Notes: generated from the letters alone by a model not told the origin. A stretch of DNA of 64,000 nucleotides from JAGHKQ01 sp041920565 (GCA_041920565.1 JBHGXS010000053.1:62001-126000), one strand, 5' to 3'. Counted from the stretch's first letter, positions 26,203 through 35,913 are shown. Made by a program: numbers and translations.

Positions 26203-26871
26203 TTAATCTTTTTTCAGTTTTCTTGCCGTAGTATTCCCTGCTGACTGCAATAGTTGGACAAGGATAATTAAAATAAGCACTGTTACATACATGACTTCCG
26301 GTTCGTAGCGAAGATGACCGAAGCGATAGGCTAAGTCCCCCAGTCCTCCTGCTCCGACAAGCCCCGCCATTGCCGTCGCCCCAATTAGTCCGATTGTCGC
26401 AATCGTCAATCCAAGCACAAGAGATGGACGCGCCTCCCTTACCATGACGTGCCAGATAATCTTGCGGGTAGAAATTCCCATTGATTCATAAGCTTCCAAC
26501 ACGCCACGGTCCACTTCTAAAAGCGCAGTTTCCATTAATCGTGCAATATAAGGAGCCGTATACACAACAAGCGGCACAATAACTCCTTTTACTCCGATGG
26601 TCGTACCCATGATCAGCTTGGTGAACGGCAAAATGAAAAATAACAAAATAATAAACGGGATGGAACGAATCACGTTGATTACGCTATTCAACACCGGGTA
26701 CACAATTTTATTTTCCAAGCGCCCGCCCGGACGTGTTAAAACTAAAGAAACCCCAAGCGGCAATGCGAGAATAAGAGAGATCAGCAAGGAAATTCCGGTC
26801 ATCTGAAACGTTTGCACCGTTGCTTCCCAAATCATATCGCCCCATTGTTCAAGAAATGACCCGTTCTGCAT
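26203..26871 (-). CDS. metI: Methionine ABC transporter permease
   Basis: 222 residues, five membrane helices, with the permease-ATPase coupling motif EAYESMGISTRKIIWHVMV (EAA loop, about 135-153). The start ATG 26871 lies 23 bp inside metN, so the two are translationally coupled. It forms the MetNI channel importing methionine, and often methionine derivatives, delivered by MetQ. Last gene of the operon, ended by a hairpin terminator. Confidence 0.94.
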   Translation of the reverse strand: MQNGSFLEQWGDMIWEATVQTFQMTGISLLISLILALPLGVSLVLTRPGGRLENKIVYPVLNSVINVIRSIPFIILLFFILPFTKLIMGTTIGVKGVIVPLVVYTAPYIARLMETALLEVDRGVLEAYESMGISTRKIIWHVMVREARPSLVLGLTIATIGLIGATAMAGLVGAGGLGDLAYRFGHLRYEPEVMYVTVLILIILVQLLQSAGNTTARKLKKD

Positions 26872-27883
26872 ATTCTTCTCTCCCCTCTATAACAACACCG
26901 CGCTCTTGCAAGAACCGAAGCGTCTTCTGTACTTCCCCCGGCTGTCCTTGCATATGAACCACCAGTTTACCAAATGGCTTATCTTTCAACTGTGTGATAG
27001 TGCCGGACAAAATATTCGGGTACACTTGAAATTTCTTCGTCGCCAAAGCCAATGCCGGCTCCCCTGAAGAATGACCGACAAAAGACAGCGTGACGATTTC
27101 TCCTGTTCCCTCTAACTCTTTGACGAGCGCTTCCGGCAGCTTATAAGAAAACTGGCTGCTGACAAATTTCTTCGTTGTTTCATGCTGCGGGTTCGTAAAC
27201 AGCTCCAATACTGTTGCACTTTCCACAATCTGTCCGCTCTCCATTACAGCAACGCGGTCGCAAATTCGCTGAATGACATTCATTTCATGTGTGATCAACA
27301 AAATCGTAATTCCGAATTCTTTATTAATCTGCAGCAGCAAATCTAAAATAGACTCCGTCGTTTCCGGATCCAGGGCGCTCGTAGCTTCATCGCTAAGAAG
27401 CACCTCAGGCTCATGGGATAAAGCCCGCGCAATTGCTACCCGCTGCTTTTGTCCCCCCGATAACTCGCTCGGATAGGAATCCTTCTTGTCATATAAGCCA
27501 ACTATGCGCAAGTATTTTTCTGCACGCTTATCAATTTCTTCTTTTGGCACATTCGTAAGCCGAAGCGGAATAGCAATGTTTTCGTATACTGTCGCTGTTT
27601 TTAATAAGTGAAAACCTTGAAAAATCATCCCGATTTTTTGACGAGCTTTGGCCAATTCGCCTCCGGACAAAGAAAGCAAGCTCTGCCCATTTACGATAAC
27701 GTCACCTTCCGACGGCTTCTCTAACAGGTTCACACAGCGAATCAACGTACTTTTTCCGGCTCCGCTATAACCGATGACTCCGAAAATTTCGCCCTTTTTC
27801 ACCTGAAGGGAGACGTTTTTTAACGCCTCCACCCTCCCTTTTTTTGTGACGAATGCTTTTGAAACGTTTTGTAATTCAATCAT
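26849..27883 (-). CDS. metN: Methionine ABC transporter ATPase
   Basis: 344 residues. Walker A GYSGAGKST (about 38-46), signature LSGGQKQRVAIARAL (about 140), Walker B VLLSDEATSAL, then a C-terminal ACT-like NIL domain (about 260-340) that in E. coli MetN binds methionine and inhibits transport. SD AAGGAGCGG. It lies 13 bp downstream of metQ and overlaps metI. Confidence 0.96.
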   Translation of the reverse strand: MIELQNVSKAFVTKKGRVEALKNVSLQVKKGEIFGVIGYSGAGKSTLIRCVNLLEKPSEGDVIVNGQSLLSLSGGELAKARQKIGMIFQGFHLLKTATVYENIAIPLRLTNVPKEEIDKRAEKYLRIVGLYDKKDSYPSELSGGQKQRVAIARALSHEPEVLLSDEATSALDPETTESILDLLLQINKEFGITILLITHEMNVIQRICDRVAVMESGQIVESATVLELFTNPQHETTKKFVSSQFSYKLPEALVKELEGTGEIVTLSFVGHSSGEPALALATKKFQVYPNILSGTITQLKDKPFGKLVVHMQGQPGEVQKTLRFLQERGVVIEGREEYAERVIS

Positions 27884-27895
27884 CCCGTCCGCTCC

Positions 27896-28711
27896 TTACC
27901 AAGATGGAAGTACTGCACCATCAAATTTTTCTTCAATGAATTCTTTTACTTCCTTAGAACGATAAATTTTTTCCAGCTTTTTAACTGCAGCGTCATTTTT
28001 GTTTTCTGTACGGACCGCTACCCAGTTCACATAAGGAGAGTCTTTTCCTTCTTGGTAAATGGCATCTTTAGATGGATTTAATCCGGCGCCCATCGCAAAG
28101 TTTGTGTTTATGGCTGCTGCTTGCACTTCGCCAAGCTGCGTCGGCAATTGGGATGCCTCTAGCTCCACAATTTGCAAGTTCTTCGGATTTTTCACTACAT
28201 CCTTTGCCGTCGCTTTTTCCTTGGCATCCGGGCTTACTTTCAATACGCCCGCTGCTTCAAATACCTTCAGGGCGCGAAGCTCATTTGTCGGATCATTTGG
28301 AACAGCGATTTTATCACCTTCTTTTAAATCCTTGAGGTCTTTAATCTTTTCAGAGTAAATTCCCATCGGGAACGTTACAGTTTTAAATACTGTAGATAAT
28401 TTTAAATTTCGTTCTTCCACAAAGGCATCAAAGTACGGTTTTGTTTGGAAGCTGTTTACGTCGATTTCTTTTTCTGCTAATGCCACGTTTGGCATCACAT
28501 AATCATTGAATACTTTAATTTCAATATGTAAGCCGTCTTTCGCCGCTACTTCCTTCACTTTTTCTAAAATTTCTTCATGCGGCCCGCCTGTCACGCCAAC
28601 CACCAGTTTCTTTTCACTCAATCCCTTTGCTTCTCCTGACGTTTCAGAACTGCTGCAAGCCCCTAATAAAAGCACTGCAGCTGCACTTACGGATGCTAAC
28701 CATTTTTTCAT
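27896..28711 (-). CDS. metQ: Methionine-binding lipoprotein
   Basis: 271 residues. Lipoprotein signal with lipobox LLGAC (Cys about 19), then an NlpA/MetQ fold: VGVTGGPHEEILEKVKEVA, NVALAEKEIDVNSFQTKPYF, KIAVPNDPTNELRAL and the C-terminal SKEVKEFIEEKFDGAVLPSW. It captures methionine outside the membrane for MetNI. First gene of the operon, 90 bp downstream of an S-box terminator, SD AGGGGGAAA. Confidence 0.95.
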   Translation of the reverse strand: MKKWLASVSAAAVLLLGACSSSETSGEAKGLSEKKLVVGVTGGPHEEILEKVKEVAAKDGLHIEIKVFNDYVMPNVALAEKEIDVNSFQTKPYFDAFVEERNLKLSTVFKTVTFPMGIYSEKIKDLKDLKEGDKIAVPNDPTNELRALKVFEAAGVLKVSPDAKEKATAKDVVKNPKNLQIVELEASQLPTQLGEVQAAAINTNFAMGAGLNPSKDAIYQEGKDSPYVNWVAVRTENKNDAAVKKLEKIYRSKEVKEFIEEKFDGAVLPSW

Positions 28712-28802
28712 TTTTGTTTTCCCCCTATAAATTATGTATTGTTTTTCACGGAATCGTTCCTACGATTCTTGCTCTGTTTGTGCGGAGGAGGCTTTTTCCA
28801 TA

Positions 28803-28968
28803 AGAAAAGCACCTCTCCGACAAGAGAGGTGCTTGAATACGCATATTCGTCCTCTCTCATCTTCCAAAACATCGCTGTTTTGCAGGAATTAGCACCTGAA
28901 CTTACATGAAGTAAGAACGGTTGCCGGGCTTCATTGGGCCTGTCCCTCCGCCACTCTTGATAAGAGTT
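28803..28968 (-). ncRNA. SAM-I (S-box) riboswitch with terminator
   Basis: On the minus strand the core reads CTTATCAAGAGTGGCGGAGG, GACAGGCCCAATGAAGCCCG, GCAACC, the S-box consensus. P1 closes with GATGAGAG near 28850-28862. It is followed by an 11-bp terminator stem (28807-28817 with 28824-28834) and a T-tract. SAM binding should end transcription before metQ. Confidence 0.96.
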
Positions 28969-28998
28969 AAAATGTATTTAATTCATAATATGAAATTA

Positions 28999-29027
28999 AT
29001 ACTACTAACCCCTTTTAGAAATGTCAA
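28999..29027 (-). promoter_or_regulatory. Sigma-A promoter of the met operon
   Basis: On the minus strand TTGACA (29022-29027), 17-nt spacer, TAGTAT (28999-29004), just upstream of the riboswitch. The spacer from 29.03 to 29.31 kb holds one isolated AATTGCAC and no gene. Confidence 0.7.
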
Positions 29028-29316
29028 TAACTTTCTGAAAAATTTTATTATATAATTTTTAATCTATTAATTATTAAGCTCTCTCACCTTTTTAGATTGA
29101 TAGTATCAGTATGTCCAAGTTTCCTAGATTTTGTGCACCAGAACCTATTGATGTATTGCGTTTGGACACAGGATATTACTTCCGCTGACGCTAATTATGT
29201 TCACTATCATGTGAATAATTGTAAGTTTTGGTTTTGTACACACCGGTTAAAAATATAATTGCACACAGGATCGGAGAGAAATGTTTCTACACCATTCCCC
29301 TCTTTTTTATTGATGA

Positions 29317-30834
29317 TTAGGACTGAAAGGAAGTGTTCGGTGAGTCATGGACTTCAAAGAAAGTTTTTGGCAAGTCATTGACTTCACATGCAACATGGAT
29401 TCCAGACTCGATTGCACCTTGGATCCAAGCATGGGTAGAGGAGGCATGTTCGCCAGCAAAATGAACCCTTCCTTCGGGAGTGGAAATATAGGGAGCTAGG
29501 TCTGTTGCCTGTTCTGGTTTAAACATCGTGAAAGCTCCGCCAGAATACGGATATCGAACCCAACTGTGGCTCGTTCCTGTTTGAAACTCACTATACACCT
29601 GTTTACCATGGATGGCGGCCAAGTTTTTTAATGCATATTCCAAGCGCTCTCCATCGCCCATACTGTCCCAAGGTATAGCATCATCCTCCCATGTATAACT
29701 AGCCAAAAGAACACCTGGTCCTGATGTACCGAGGTCATGACTCGGGTATTGAGTATACCTAATAGGGAGATCAGAAACTGTTGCCCCTCCATACATGCCT
29801 TCCTTTTCCCAGAACCTGCTTTTAAACTGGATGCCGGTCTTCGTAGAGCCCACATAGTGAAGTTCCCGAATCGCCTTCCATTTGTTGTGAGAAAAAGAGT
29901 TAGGTGGTTCAACCTCCACAAATTTTAAGACTGAAAAAGGAATGGTCACAATCGCAAGATCACCGGTGATTTGGAATGGCTCCAAGATTTTTGTATGGAC
30001 AGAATGAATGGTTACTTGGTTGTTGTGCTGCACAATTTTCCTCACCTTTTGTCCGAAATGGATATCATCTTTCAATTGAGAGATAAATGCTTTAGGAAGT
30101 TTGTCGTTACCGCCCGTGATCTCATAGAATCTAATATTAGGGGTAAACAAAACCATTAGTTCACGCAACATGTCCAGGAAAGAAAGCTCCAGAAATCCTT
30201 CTAGTGTAAGAATTACTTTGATCATTTCGATGGCACCCGAAGATAACGAGACTCCAAACGGGTTATATCTCAAGTAATTTTCCATCGAGTATTTATCCAA
30301 TTGTTTTATGACTAAAGGCCAGTTTTCCCGCGGGTTTTGGTTAATAAAATCTGTCACGGGTTTTATCGCTGATTGAAGCAACTCCGCAGCGGTTTTCCCC
30401 CTTTCATGTGGGGCTACCGGAAAGCCCAAAATATCAGGGTTCTGTTCATACATCTTTAAACGAGTTTTGATTCCTCTAACATAGAGAATGTCGTTAGGAG
30501 TCGTGTTGATAAACCTATTAACCGGAAGGTTGAATTTTCTTATATATTCCAAAGTCAGCAAATGAATATGAGGAATACGCATCGCACCAGCTTCAAGATA
30601 CTGTTCATCCCTAAAATCGGCTCGCAACGTATAGACCCGCCCTCCCACCCTTTCAGAAGCTTCAAGGATGGTAACATGGTGTCCAGCTTGCTTAAGCAAA
30701 GAGGCCGAGACTAGTCCTGCCATACCTGCGCCAACAATAATGATCTTCTTGGGAATTTCGGTTTTTTTAATTCCATTTCTGATGATCGAAATCATTTGAT
30801 CAGATGATAACTGCGGAAATGCGTAATTTGACAT
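29317..30834 (-). CDS. Flavin amine oxidase / L-amino-acid oxidase family protein
   Basis: 505 residues. FAD-binding IIIVGAGMAGLVSASLLKQ (about 33-52), the GGRVYTLR motif (about 73) and the C-terminal FAD contact GRVHFAGEHASSTHAWIQGA. No signal peptide is seen, so it should be cytosolic. It likely oxidises an amine or L-amino acid to the imino product with hydrogen peroxide; the substrate cannot be read from sequence. SD GGAGGAAAAG. A 12-bp inverted repeat lies in its leader. Base use and neighbours give no strong sign of transfer. Confidence 0.85.
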   Translation of the reverse strand: MSNYAFPQLSSDQMISIIRNGIKKTEIPKKIIIVGAGMAGLVSASLLKQAGHHVTILEASERVGGRVYTLRADFRDEQYLEAGAMRIPHIHLLTLEYIRKFNLPVNRFINTTPNDILYVRGIKTRLKMYEQNPDILGFPVAPHERGKTAAELLQSAIKPVTDFINQNPRENWPLVIKQLDKYSMENYLRYNPFGVSLSSGAIEMIKVILTLEGFLELSFLDMLRELMVLFTPNIRFYEITGGNDKLPKAFISQLKDDIHFGQKVRKIVQHNNQVTIHSVHTKILEPFQITGDLAIVTIPFSVLKFVEVEPPNSFSHNKWKAIRELHYVGSTKTGIQFKSRFWEKEGMYGGATVSDLPIRYTQYPSHDLGTSGPGVLLASYTWEDDAIPWDSMGDGERLEYALKNLAAIHGKQVYSEFQTGTSHSWVRYPYSGGAFTMFKPEQATDLAPYISTPEGRVHFAGEHASSTHAWIQGAIESGIHVACEVNDLPKTFFEVHDSPNTSFQS

Positions 30835-30866
30835 GCTTTTCCTCCTCTACAATGCTCATGACCGTG

Positions 30867-30904
30867 AGCTGAATAAGAATGGCTTACTGTCATCTTATTC
30901 AGCT
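30867..30904. promoter_or_regulatory. 12-bp inverted repeat in the amine oxidase leader
   Basis: AGCTGAATAAGA (30867-30878) and TCTTATTCAGCT (30893-30904), loop of 14 nt, about 33 bp upstream of the start codon. No T-run follows, so it is more likely an operator or a leader hairpin than a terminator. Confidence 0.55.
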
Positions 30905-30973
30905 AGAAGGTACAATTATGTAGAAAAGGAGGGCATCCAAACCGCGTGTCATTACGGTTGATAAGAACCCTGC

Positions 30974-32074
30974 TTATTGCCCACGTTTTTTCCTGTTTTT
31001 AAAAAAAGCAACAACAAGAAGCAAAAGAGGGATGATCACTTGAAAAGGAAGATGCAAAACAAGCGGAACAATCTCTAACCCTTCCTGAATATGTTCTGGA
31101 AAATTGCTTGCAATCGTGATGGACAAAAATAAAATGACAAGCCCAACAGGATAAGCCAGTCGTGAAAGTTCTTTGACGTTAAACAAGTTGGCGGTGCCTA
31201 TCACAATCGCATAGAAAAACACGCTAATCTTAAAGAAGCCGCCGATAATCAAGGAAAGCATAAAATAAACATCAAGACGTTCCAAAAAATCTGCTACCTG
31301 GATCATCTGTATGGTACTGAGAAGGGGGAACTGCGAACGTGAAATGAGATTAACACTGAGAACACTAATGTTAATAGCCACTGTAATCGCCAGGTTGATG
31401 CCGCTTAATCCCAATGCCAATAAACCGGTGATTTTCGCCTTTTTTGAGTTATTCAAATACGGCAAAATCATCGCAAATACGATCGTTTCTCCAAACGGAA
31501 TGTACCAAGTTTGAGTAAATACAACTTTCAAAACCGGCGAAATGCCTTCTTCAAGTACCGGTTTTAAGTTATTAATATCAATCAAACCGGAAACAACAAT
31601 AAGAATAAATCCGGTAATGGCAAGCAAATTGATTAAAACAAAAAGCAATTCCCCTGTTCTTGCTAATACCTCGATCCCTTTACGGACAGTATAAACAATG
31701 ACAACTATCAATAATGCATTAATGATGAACAAAGGTGTTTCTGGATAGACATATGTTAACATCATCTCTCCGAAATCGCGCAGCACCCTTGCCGCGATAT
31801 AGGCAAAATAGAGCATGTAAAGAAAGGCAAGTACCCATCCGAAAACCTTCCCTATTATTTTTTGCATATATTCTGTTGGCAGGATATCGGGGTAATATTG
31901 ATAAAGACCATGATAGACTAAAAATACGAAAAAGCCGCCTGCCATTCCAAACAGAATAGCAAGCCAGGCATCCTGTTTCGCCTCGATCGCAAGAGGAACC
32001 AACAAGGTGCTGCCAAGTTCAAACAATACAATCAGGACAAACAGCTGGCTTGCGTTGATTTTCGCCTTTTCCAC
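30974..32074 (-). CDS. Spore germinant receptor B subunit (GerKB/GerAB family)
   Basis: 366 residues, about ten membrane helices, APC-superfamily fold of the Spore_permease family (QLFVLIVLFELGSTLLVPL at the N-terminus; PFGETIVFAMILPYL about 175). The B subunit forms the germinant-binding site in the spore inner membrane. GTG start at 32074 with AAGGAAGTG about 10 nt upstream. Last gene of an A-C-B operon, the order found in B. subtilis gerK. Confidence 0.9.
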   Translation of the reverse strand: MEKAKINASQLFVLIVLFELGSTLLVPLAIEAKQDAWLAILFGMAGGFFVFLVYHGLYQYYPDILPTEYMQKIIGKVFGWVLAFLYMLYFAYIAARVLRDFGEMMLTYVYPETPLFIINALLIVVIVYTVRKGIEVLARTGELLFVLINLLAITGFILIVVSGLIDINNLKPVLEEGISPVLKVVFTQTWYIPFGETIVFAMILPYLNNSKKAKITGLLALGLSGINLAITVAINISVLSVNLISRSQFPLLSTIQMIQVADFLERLDVYFMLSLIIGGFFKISVFFYAIVIGTANLFNVKELSRLAYPVGLVILFLSITIASNFPEHIQEGLEIVPLVLHLPFQVIIPLLLLVVAFFKNRKKRGQ

Positions 32075-32095
32075 TGATTTGTCACTTCCTTTTAA

Positions 32096-33319
32096 TTAAC
32101 TATTATTTTCCCTCTCGGAAAAATACGGTTTGTTTCTTAAGCCGGTGCGGCGCACAAAAGCGTCAACCGTCACGTCCACTTCTAATTCAGGGAAGTGAAC
32201 ATCATTCCAATCGTGTTTCAGCTTTTTCCATGCTTTTGGATCGGAACGATGTACCACTTCGCCAAATCCGAAAATATCCGATTTATTTTTCTGGGCGCGT
32301 TGGATGGCATCATTCATCTCTTTCTTGATTTCTTTTTCCAACACCTTTTCTATATTCATTAGTACGTGCGGATCGGTTAGATTAACAGGTACCGTTACCT
32401 CGCCAATGTCTCCTTCTGCACGAACATGAATCGAAATTTTGGGTTGGCCTTTTTTCATGTTAGCAGAGACTTTCGTTTTTTGGCGGATCACTTGATAAGC
32501 GATGGCCTCTTTCTTTCCTCCCCAGTTGATATTCACATCTGTTGCTTGGATTTTATCAAGTCCCCATACGGTCCCTCTTGCTGTTTCCCCTTGAAGCCAG
32601 TCGATTAACTTCCCTTCTTTAAAGATGGCAAGGCCGCTGGCTTGAAGGGCTGCTTCGGGTGTGGATTCTTGAATATTCTCCAGCTTTGTTGCCTGTTTGG
32701 TCTTCCCAATCAATTGAAATCCGGTGATGACTGGTTCTTTTCCAGGAGATACAAGAGACTTAATCACTTCTTGAATATTGACATTCATATGTTCTCCCCA
32801 TCTTTTTTCCGCAAATTGTAACGTCTTAATCACTTTATTAGCCGGAATTTTATCGACGGGCGTCAATGTTTTAACAATATCAGCTGCTTTTGTATCATGG
32901 GCAATCACTACCGTCGCCGTTTTCCGGAATTCAGGATCGCGATCAAGGGCATCAAAAATATTGTTGATGCCTTCTTCTTTTGCCAGTTCGTCACCGATGA
33001 CCACCAGATTTGCATGGGCATAATACAACCTTCGCGAGACTTTTCCTGATGCACGCCGGCTCACTTCAACTAAATTGTCACCGGTAGCGGTATATACGGT
33101 AACGGGCGGTCTCTCCCCGCCTCCACCGCCTTGCAGGCCCCCTGCCACGTTTCCTGGATTGACAATTTGAAAGGTTCCGACATACCTGCCCTCTTCATTT
33201 TTATCAATACCGAAGGCCGCGATGAACGCAAGATCGGTTAACTCCTTGTTACTCCAGCAACCTGAGAGCAACACTATGACTGTCAACATCAGGCAAAGAA
33301 AAGACCATTTATGATTCAT
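32096..33319 (-). CDS. Spore germinant receptor C subunit, lipoprotein (Ger(x)C)
   Basis: 407 residues from ATG 33319 (SD AAGGTG). Lipobox LLSGC (Cys about 20), then the three-domain GerC fold, with DLAFIAAFGIDKNEEGRY early and FPELEVDVTVDAFVRRTG at the C-terminus. It is diacylglyceryl-anchored to the spore inner membrane and needed for receptor function. Its start overlaps the gerA stop by 11 bp, showing translational coupling. Confidence 0.92.
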   Translation of the reverse strand: MNHKWSFLCLMLTVIVLLSGCWSNKELTDLAFIAAFGIDKNEEGRYVGTFQIVNPGNVAGGLQGGGGGERPPVTVYTATGDNLVEVSRRASGKVSRRLYYAHANLVVIGDELAKEEGINNIFDALDRDPEFRKTATVVIAHDTKAADIVKTLTPVDKIPANKVIKTLQFAEKRWGEHMNVNIQEVIKSLVSPGKEPVITGFQLIGKTKQATKLENIQESTPEAALQASGLAIFKEGKLIDWLQGETARGTVWGLDKIQATDVNINWGGKKEAIAYQVIRQKTKVSANMKKGQPKISIHVRAEGDIGEVTVPVNLTDPHVLMNIEKVLEKEIKKEMNDAIQRAQKNKSDIFGFGEVVHRSDPKAWKKLKHDWNDVHFPELEVDVTVDAFVRRTGLRNKPYFSERENNS

Positions 33320-34925
33320 TCTGTTCACCTTTTTCGAGATTACTATTGACCATCCCGCGATTTTCAGGAGGTTGCGGCCTCTGGTTTTTCCCTTCGCGAA
33401 TAGGATTTTCATCGCTGATTAATCTTGGTCTTTGCCTCAAAGCCCACCATGGAACGCGTACGATTGTATCGCCTGCATTCACCGGAATGAATGGCGCAAG
33501 CGGAGACATATATGGAACACCGAACGAACGTAGGCCGCATAGATGAACGATCATCATGATAATTCCCAGAACGACTCCATAGAAGCCAAATATCGCTGCA
33601 ATTACCATAAACAAAAACCGGATCAAACGTGCAGAAATCGCAATCGCAAATGAAGGGGTTGCAAAACTAGCAATCGCAGTGATGGCCACTATGATCACCA
33701 TGGCCGGCGAAACAATTCCAGCCTGTACTGCTGCCTGTCCGATAACAAGAGCCCCGACGATTGATACTGCCGATCCGACTGCTTTTGGCAGCCGGATCCC
33801 TGCTTCTCGCAAAATTTCAAATGACACTTCCATTACGACGGCTTCGACAAATGCCGGAAAAGGCACCGCTTCCCTCTGTGCCGCAATAACAATCAACAGC
33901 TGTGTTGGAATCATCTCTTGGTGAAATGTTGTAGCGGCAATATATACAGCAGGTGCTATAAGAGATATAAAGAAAATTAAGATTCGTAAAAAGCGAATCG
34001 CTGTTGCTATATCAAAACGAGCATAATAATCATCAACAGACTGGAAAAACTGGATAAATACAGCGGGCGCAAGCAGCACAAATGGAGTTCCATCTACAAA
34101 AATCGCAATCCTTCCTTCAAGGAGATTGCCCGCGACCATATCGGGCCTTTCTGTATGGTAAAGTGTCGGAAATGTTGTCATCGTCTGGTCTTCAATTAGC
34201 TGTTCAATATAACCTGATTCAAGAATGCTGTCGATGTCAATCCTTTTTAATCGTCCACGCACTTCTTCGACGATTTCATCGTTGGCAATTCCGTTTATAT
34301 ACATAATCGCGACATCTGTTTGAGTAACCCTTCCAATTTTCATAGACTCAAGCCATAAATCTGGATTTTTAATACGTCGGCGCACCATAGCAGTATTTGT
34401 CCTGATCGATTCAGTAAAACCATCTCTTGGGCCGCGGACCGATATCTGGGTACTCGGTTCCTCGATCGAACGTTTCTCCCCGCCTTTTGTACTAACCCTC
34501 AACACCTCATTTATTCCATCAACAAGAATAATGGTTTCACCTGACATTAAAGACAAGAACAACTCGTTCCATTCACTTACTGGTTTTACAACACCGAAAG
34601 CAACCAAGTCTTCGGCAATGATTTCCAACGCATTTTGCCGAGTCAACTTTTCTTGTAAGTCATGATCCTTCATCATCGATTCGATTAAAAAATCATTGAT
34701 GGATTGATCGTTGACAATCCCCTCAACATAAACAATTGCCGTTCTAATCTCAGAATTTATACCGATTTTTAAAGTCCGGATGACTACATCTGAGCTGTTT
34801 CCTGTTTTCTGCTTAATGCTTTCAAGATTAGCCGACAGAGAACAATCGATGAACTTTGGTAATCTGTCATTAGAATGATTTTGGCTGTTTTTCTTTTGTT
34901 TTTGACGTTTAAAAAATGAAGACAT
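33309..34925 (-). CDS. Spore germinant receptor A subunit (GerA family)
   Basis: 538 residues: a soluble N-terminal domain (about 1-290) and a C-terminal membrane domain with about five helices, then a Gln/Pro tail. Conserved stretches include VVYVEGI-like AIVYVEGIVND, GPRDGFTESIRTNTAMVRRR and RIAIFVDGTPFVLLAP. GerA subunits oligomerise into a germinant-gated ion channel. First gene of the operon. A sigma-G-like -35 (TGAATA) lies just upstream. A two-helix protein gene is divergent from it. Confidence 0.93.
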   Translation of the reverse strand: MSSFFKRQKQKKNSQNHSNDRLPKFIDCSLSANLESIKQKTGNSSDVVIRTLKIGINSEIRTAIVYVEGIVNDQSINDFLIESMMKDHDLQEKLTRQNALEIIAEDLVAFGVVKPVSEWNELFLSLMSGETIILVDGINEVLRVSTKGGEKRSIEEPSTQISVRGPRDGFTESIRTNTAMVRRRIKNPDLWLESMKIGRVTQTDVAIMYINGIANDEIVEEVRGRLKRIDIDSILESGYIEQLIEDQTMTTFPTLYHTERPDMVAGNLLEGRIAIFVDGTPFVLLAPAVFIQFFQSVDDYYARFDIATAIRFLRILIFFISLIAPAVYIAATTFHQEMIPTQLLIVIAAQREAVPFPAFVEAVVMEVSFEILREAGIRLPKAVGSAVSIVGALVIGQAAVQAGIVSPAMVIIVAITAIASFATPSFAIAISARLIRFLFMVIAAIFGFYGVVLGIIMMIVHLCGLRSFGVPYMSPLAPFIPVNAGDTIVRVPWWALRQRPRLISDENPIREGKNQRPQPPENRGMVNSNLEKGEQNES

Positions 34926-34950
34926 GGCATAAGATACCTTTCTCTGCTTT

Positions 34951-34980
34951 TATCTTACATTTTTTCCAAAATACTATTCA
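34951..34980 (-). promoter_or_regulatory. Possible sigma-G promoter of the ger operon
   Basis: On the minus strand TGAATA (34975-34980), 17-nt spacer, TAAGATA (34951-34957). The -35 is perfect for sigma-G; the -10 is only a partial match. Confidence 0.35.
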
Positions 34981-35062
34981 TTTATGCTCTTTTTAATACT
35001 TATTCCCTTTCTGTATAACGGTTTAGGAAATGAAAAAACTATCTATTGGAGAGTGATAACAA

Positions 35063-35305
35063 ATGAAAATCGTCGGTATTGCTGTTTTGATGATGGGACT
35101 TTTAATAGGCCTTTCTTTAATTATGGATATTCTTCAGGGGAGTGGTATAAGTACTGCGCTGCGCAATGTTTTCAGTCCCTTTCATGCGATGGAAAGTGCT
35201 GAATGGTTTGTTCTCTTTCTTTTTATTTTCTTATTGGTTATTGAATACATGCTTCAAAAAAGGAAAGAAAAAACAAAGCAGCCCAAAAAACAATCCCAAC
35301 CCTAA
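35063..35305 (+). CDS. Small two-helix membrane protein beside the ger operon
   Basis: 80 residues: helices at about 3-24 and 48-65, then a Lys/Gln tail KKRKEKTKQPKKQSQP-like. SD GGAGAGTG. It diverges from gerA. Small two-TM proteins of unknown function often accompany germinant receptor operons in Bacillaceae, which makes a germination role plausible but unproven. The base after its TAA stop is already inside a broken acetyltransferase gene, so a deletion ends exactly here and the C-terminus could be altered. Confidence 0.7.
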   Translation: MKIVGIAVLMMGLLIGLSLIMDILQGSGISTALRNVFSPFHAMESAEWFVLFLFIFLLVIEYMLQKRKEKTKQPKKQSQP

Positions 35306-35751
35306 AATCGAGAGTTTTTCCGACCTTTTGAACCGACAAAACCCGATTCTTTTTTCACTTTAGAAGCACAAAAAGAGCTCATACATATTCTCGCAACAAA
35401 TCAGGAACATGAAGATTTGGAATCTTTCTGAACGAAACCAATGAGCTGATAGAAATGGTGAACTGAGCGAATGTTGTTCGCGGAGCATGACAGAATTGCA
35501 ATATTGGCTATTTCTTGGATCAACGCTTTAATGAACATGGCTTTATAACCGAAGCGGTACGATTGGTTATTACATTCGCTTTTGAAAAGTTGGATTTACA
35601 TCGCGTTCAAGCGGCAATCATGCCTCGAAATACGGTTTCTGCTCGAGTAGTCGAAAAGATGGGCTTTCACTACGAAGGATTGATCGAATTTTATCTGAAA
35701 ATAAACGAAAAATGGAAGGACCATCACATTTACAGCATCACGAAGGAATAG
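35306..35751 (+). pseudogene. RimJ-type GNAT acetyltransferase, truncated and broken
   Basis: Directly after the preceding stop, the sequence encodes NREFFRPFEPTKPDSFFTL, normally about 30 residues into a RimJ/RimL acetyltransferase. A frameshift near 35425 leads to FLNETNELIEMVN, a TGA, ANVVRGA, another TGA, then QNCNIGYFLDQRFNEHGF and an open C-terminus to 35751 (VSARVVEKMGFHYEGLI). The N-terminus is deleted and two stops plus a frameshift are present. Confidence 0.8.
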
Positions 35752-35764
35752 TGGACATGAAAAA

Positions 35765-35905
35765 ACAGTAAATACCTCTCGAATTTACAAGATTCAAGGA
35801 ATTTTCCGATGGAATTGCACGAAAATGAAGTGGAATTGCACCAAAACGACATAGATTTGCACGTAACGCAAAATAATTGCACCAGAGACAAGATATTCTC
35901 TATAT
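35765..35905. repeat. AATTGCAC intergenic repeat, cluster D
   Basis: Units GGAATTGCACGAAAATGAAGT, GGAATTGCACCAAAACGACAT, AGATTTGCACGTAACGCAAA and TAATTGCACCAGAGACAAGA. The left flank matches that of cluster A. It lies between the broken GNAT gene (+) and the DUF1232 gene (-), i.e. a convergent spacer. Confidence 0.75.
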
Positions 35906-35913
35906 AAAAACTT

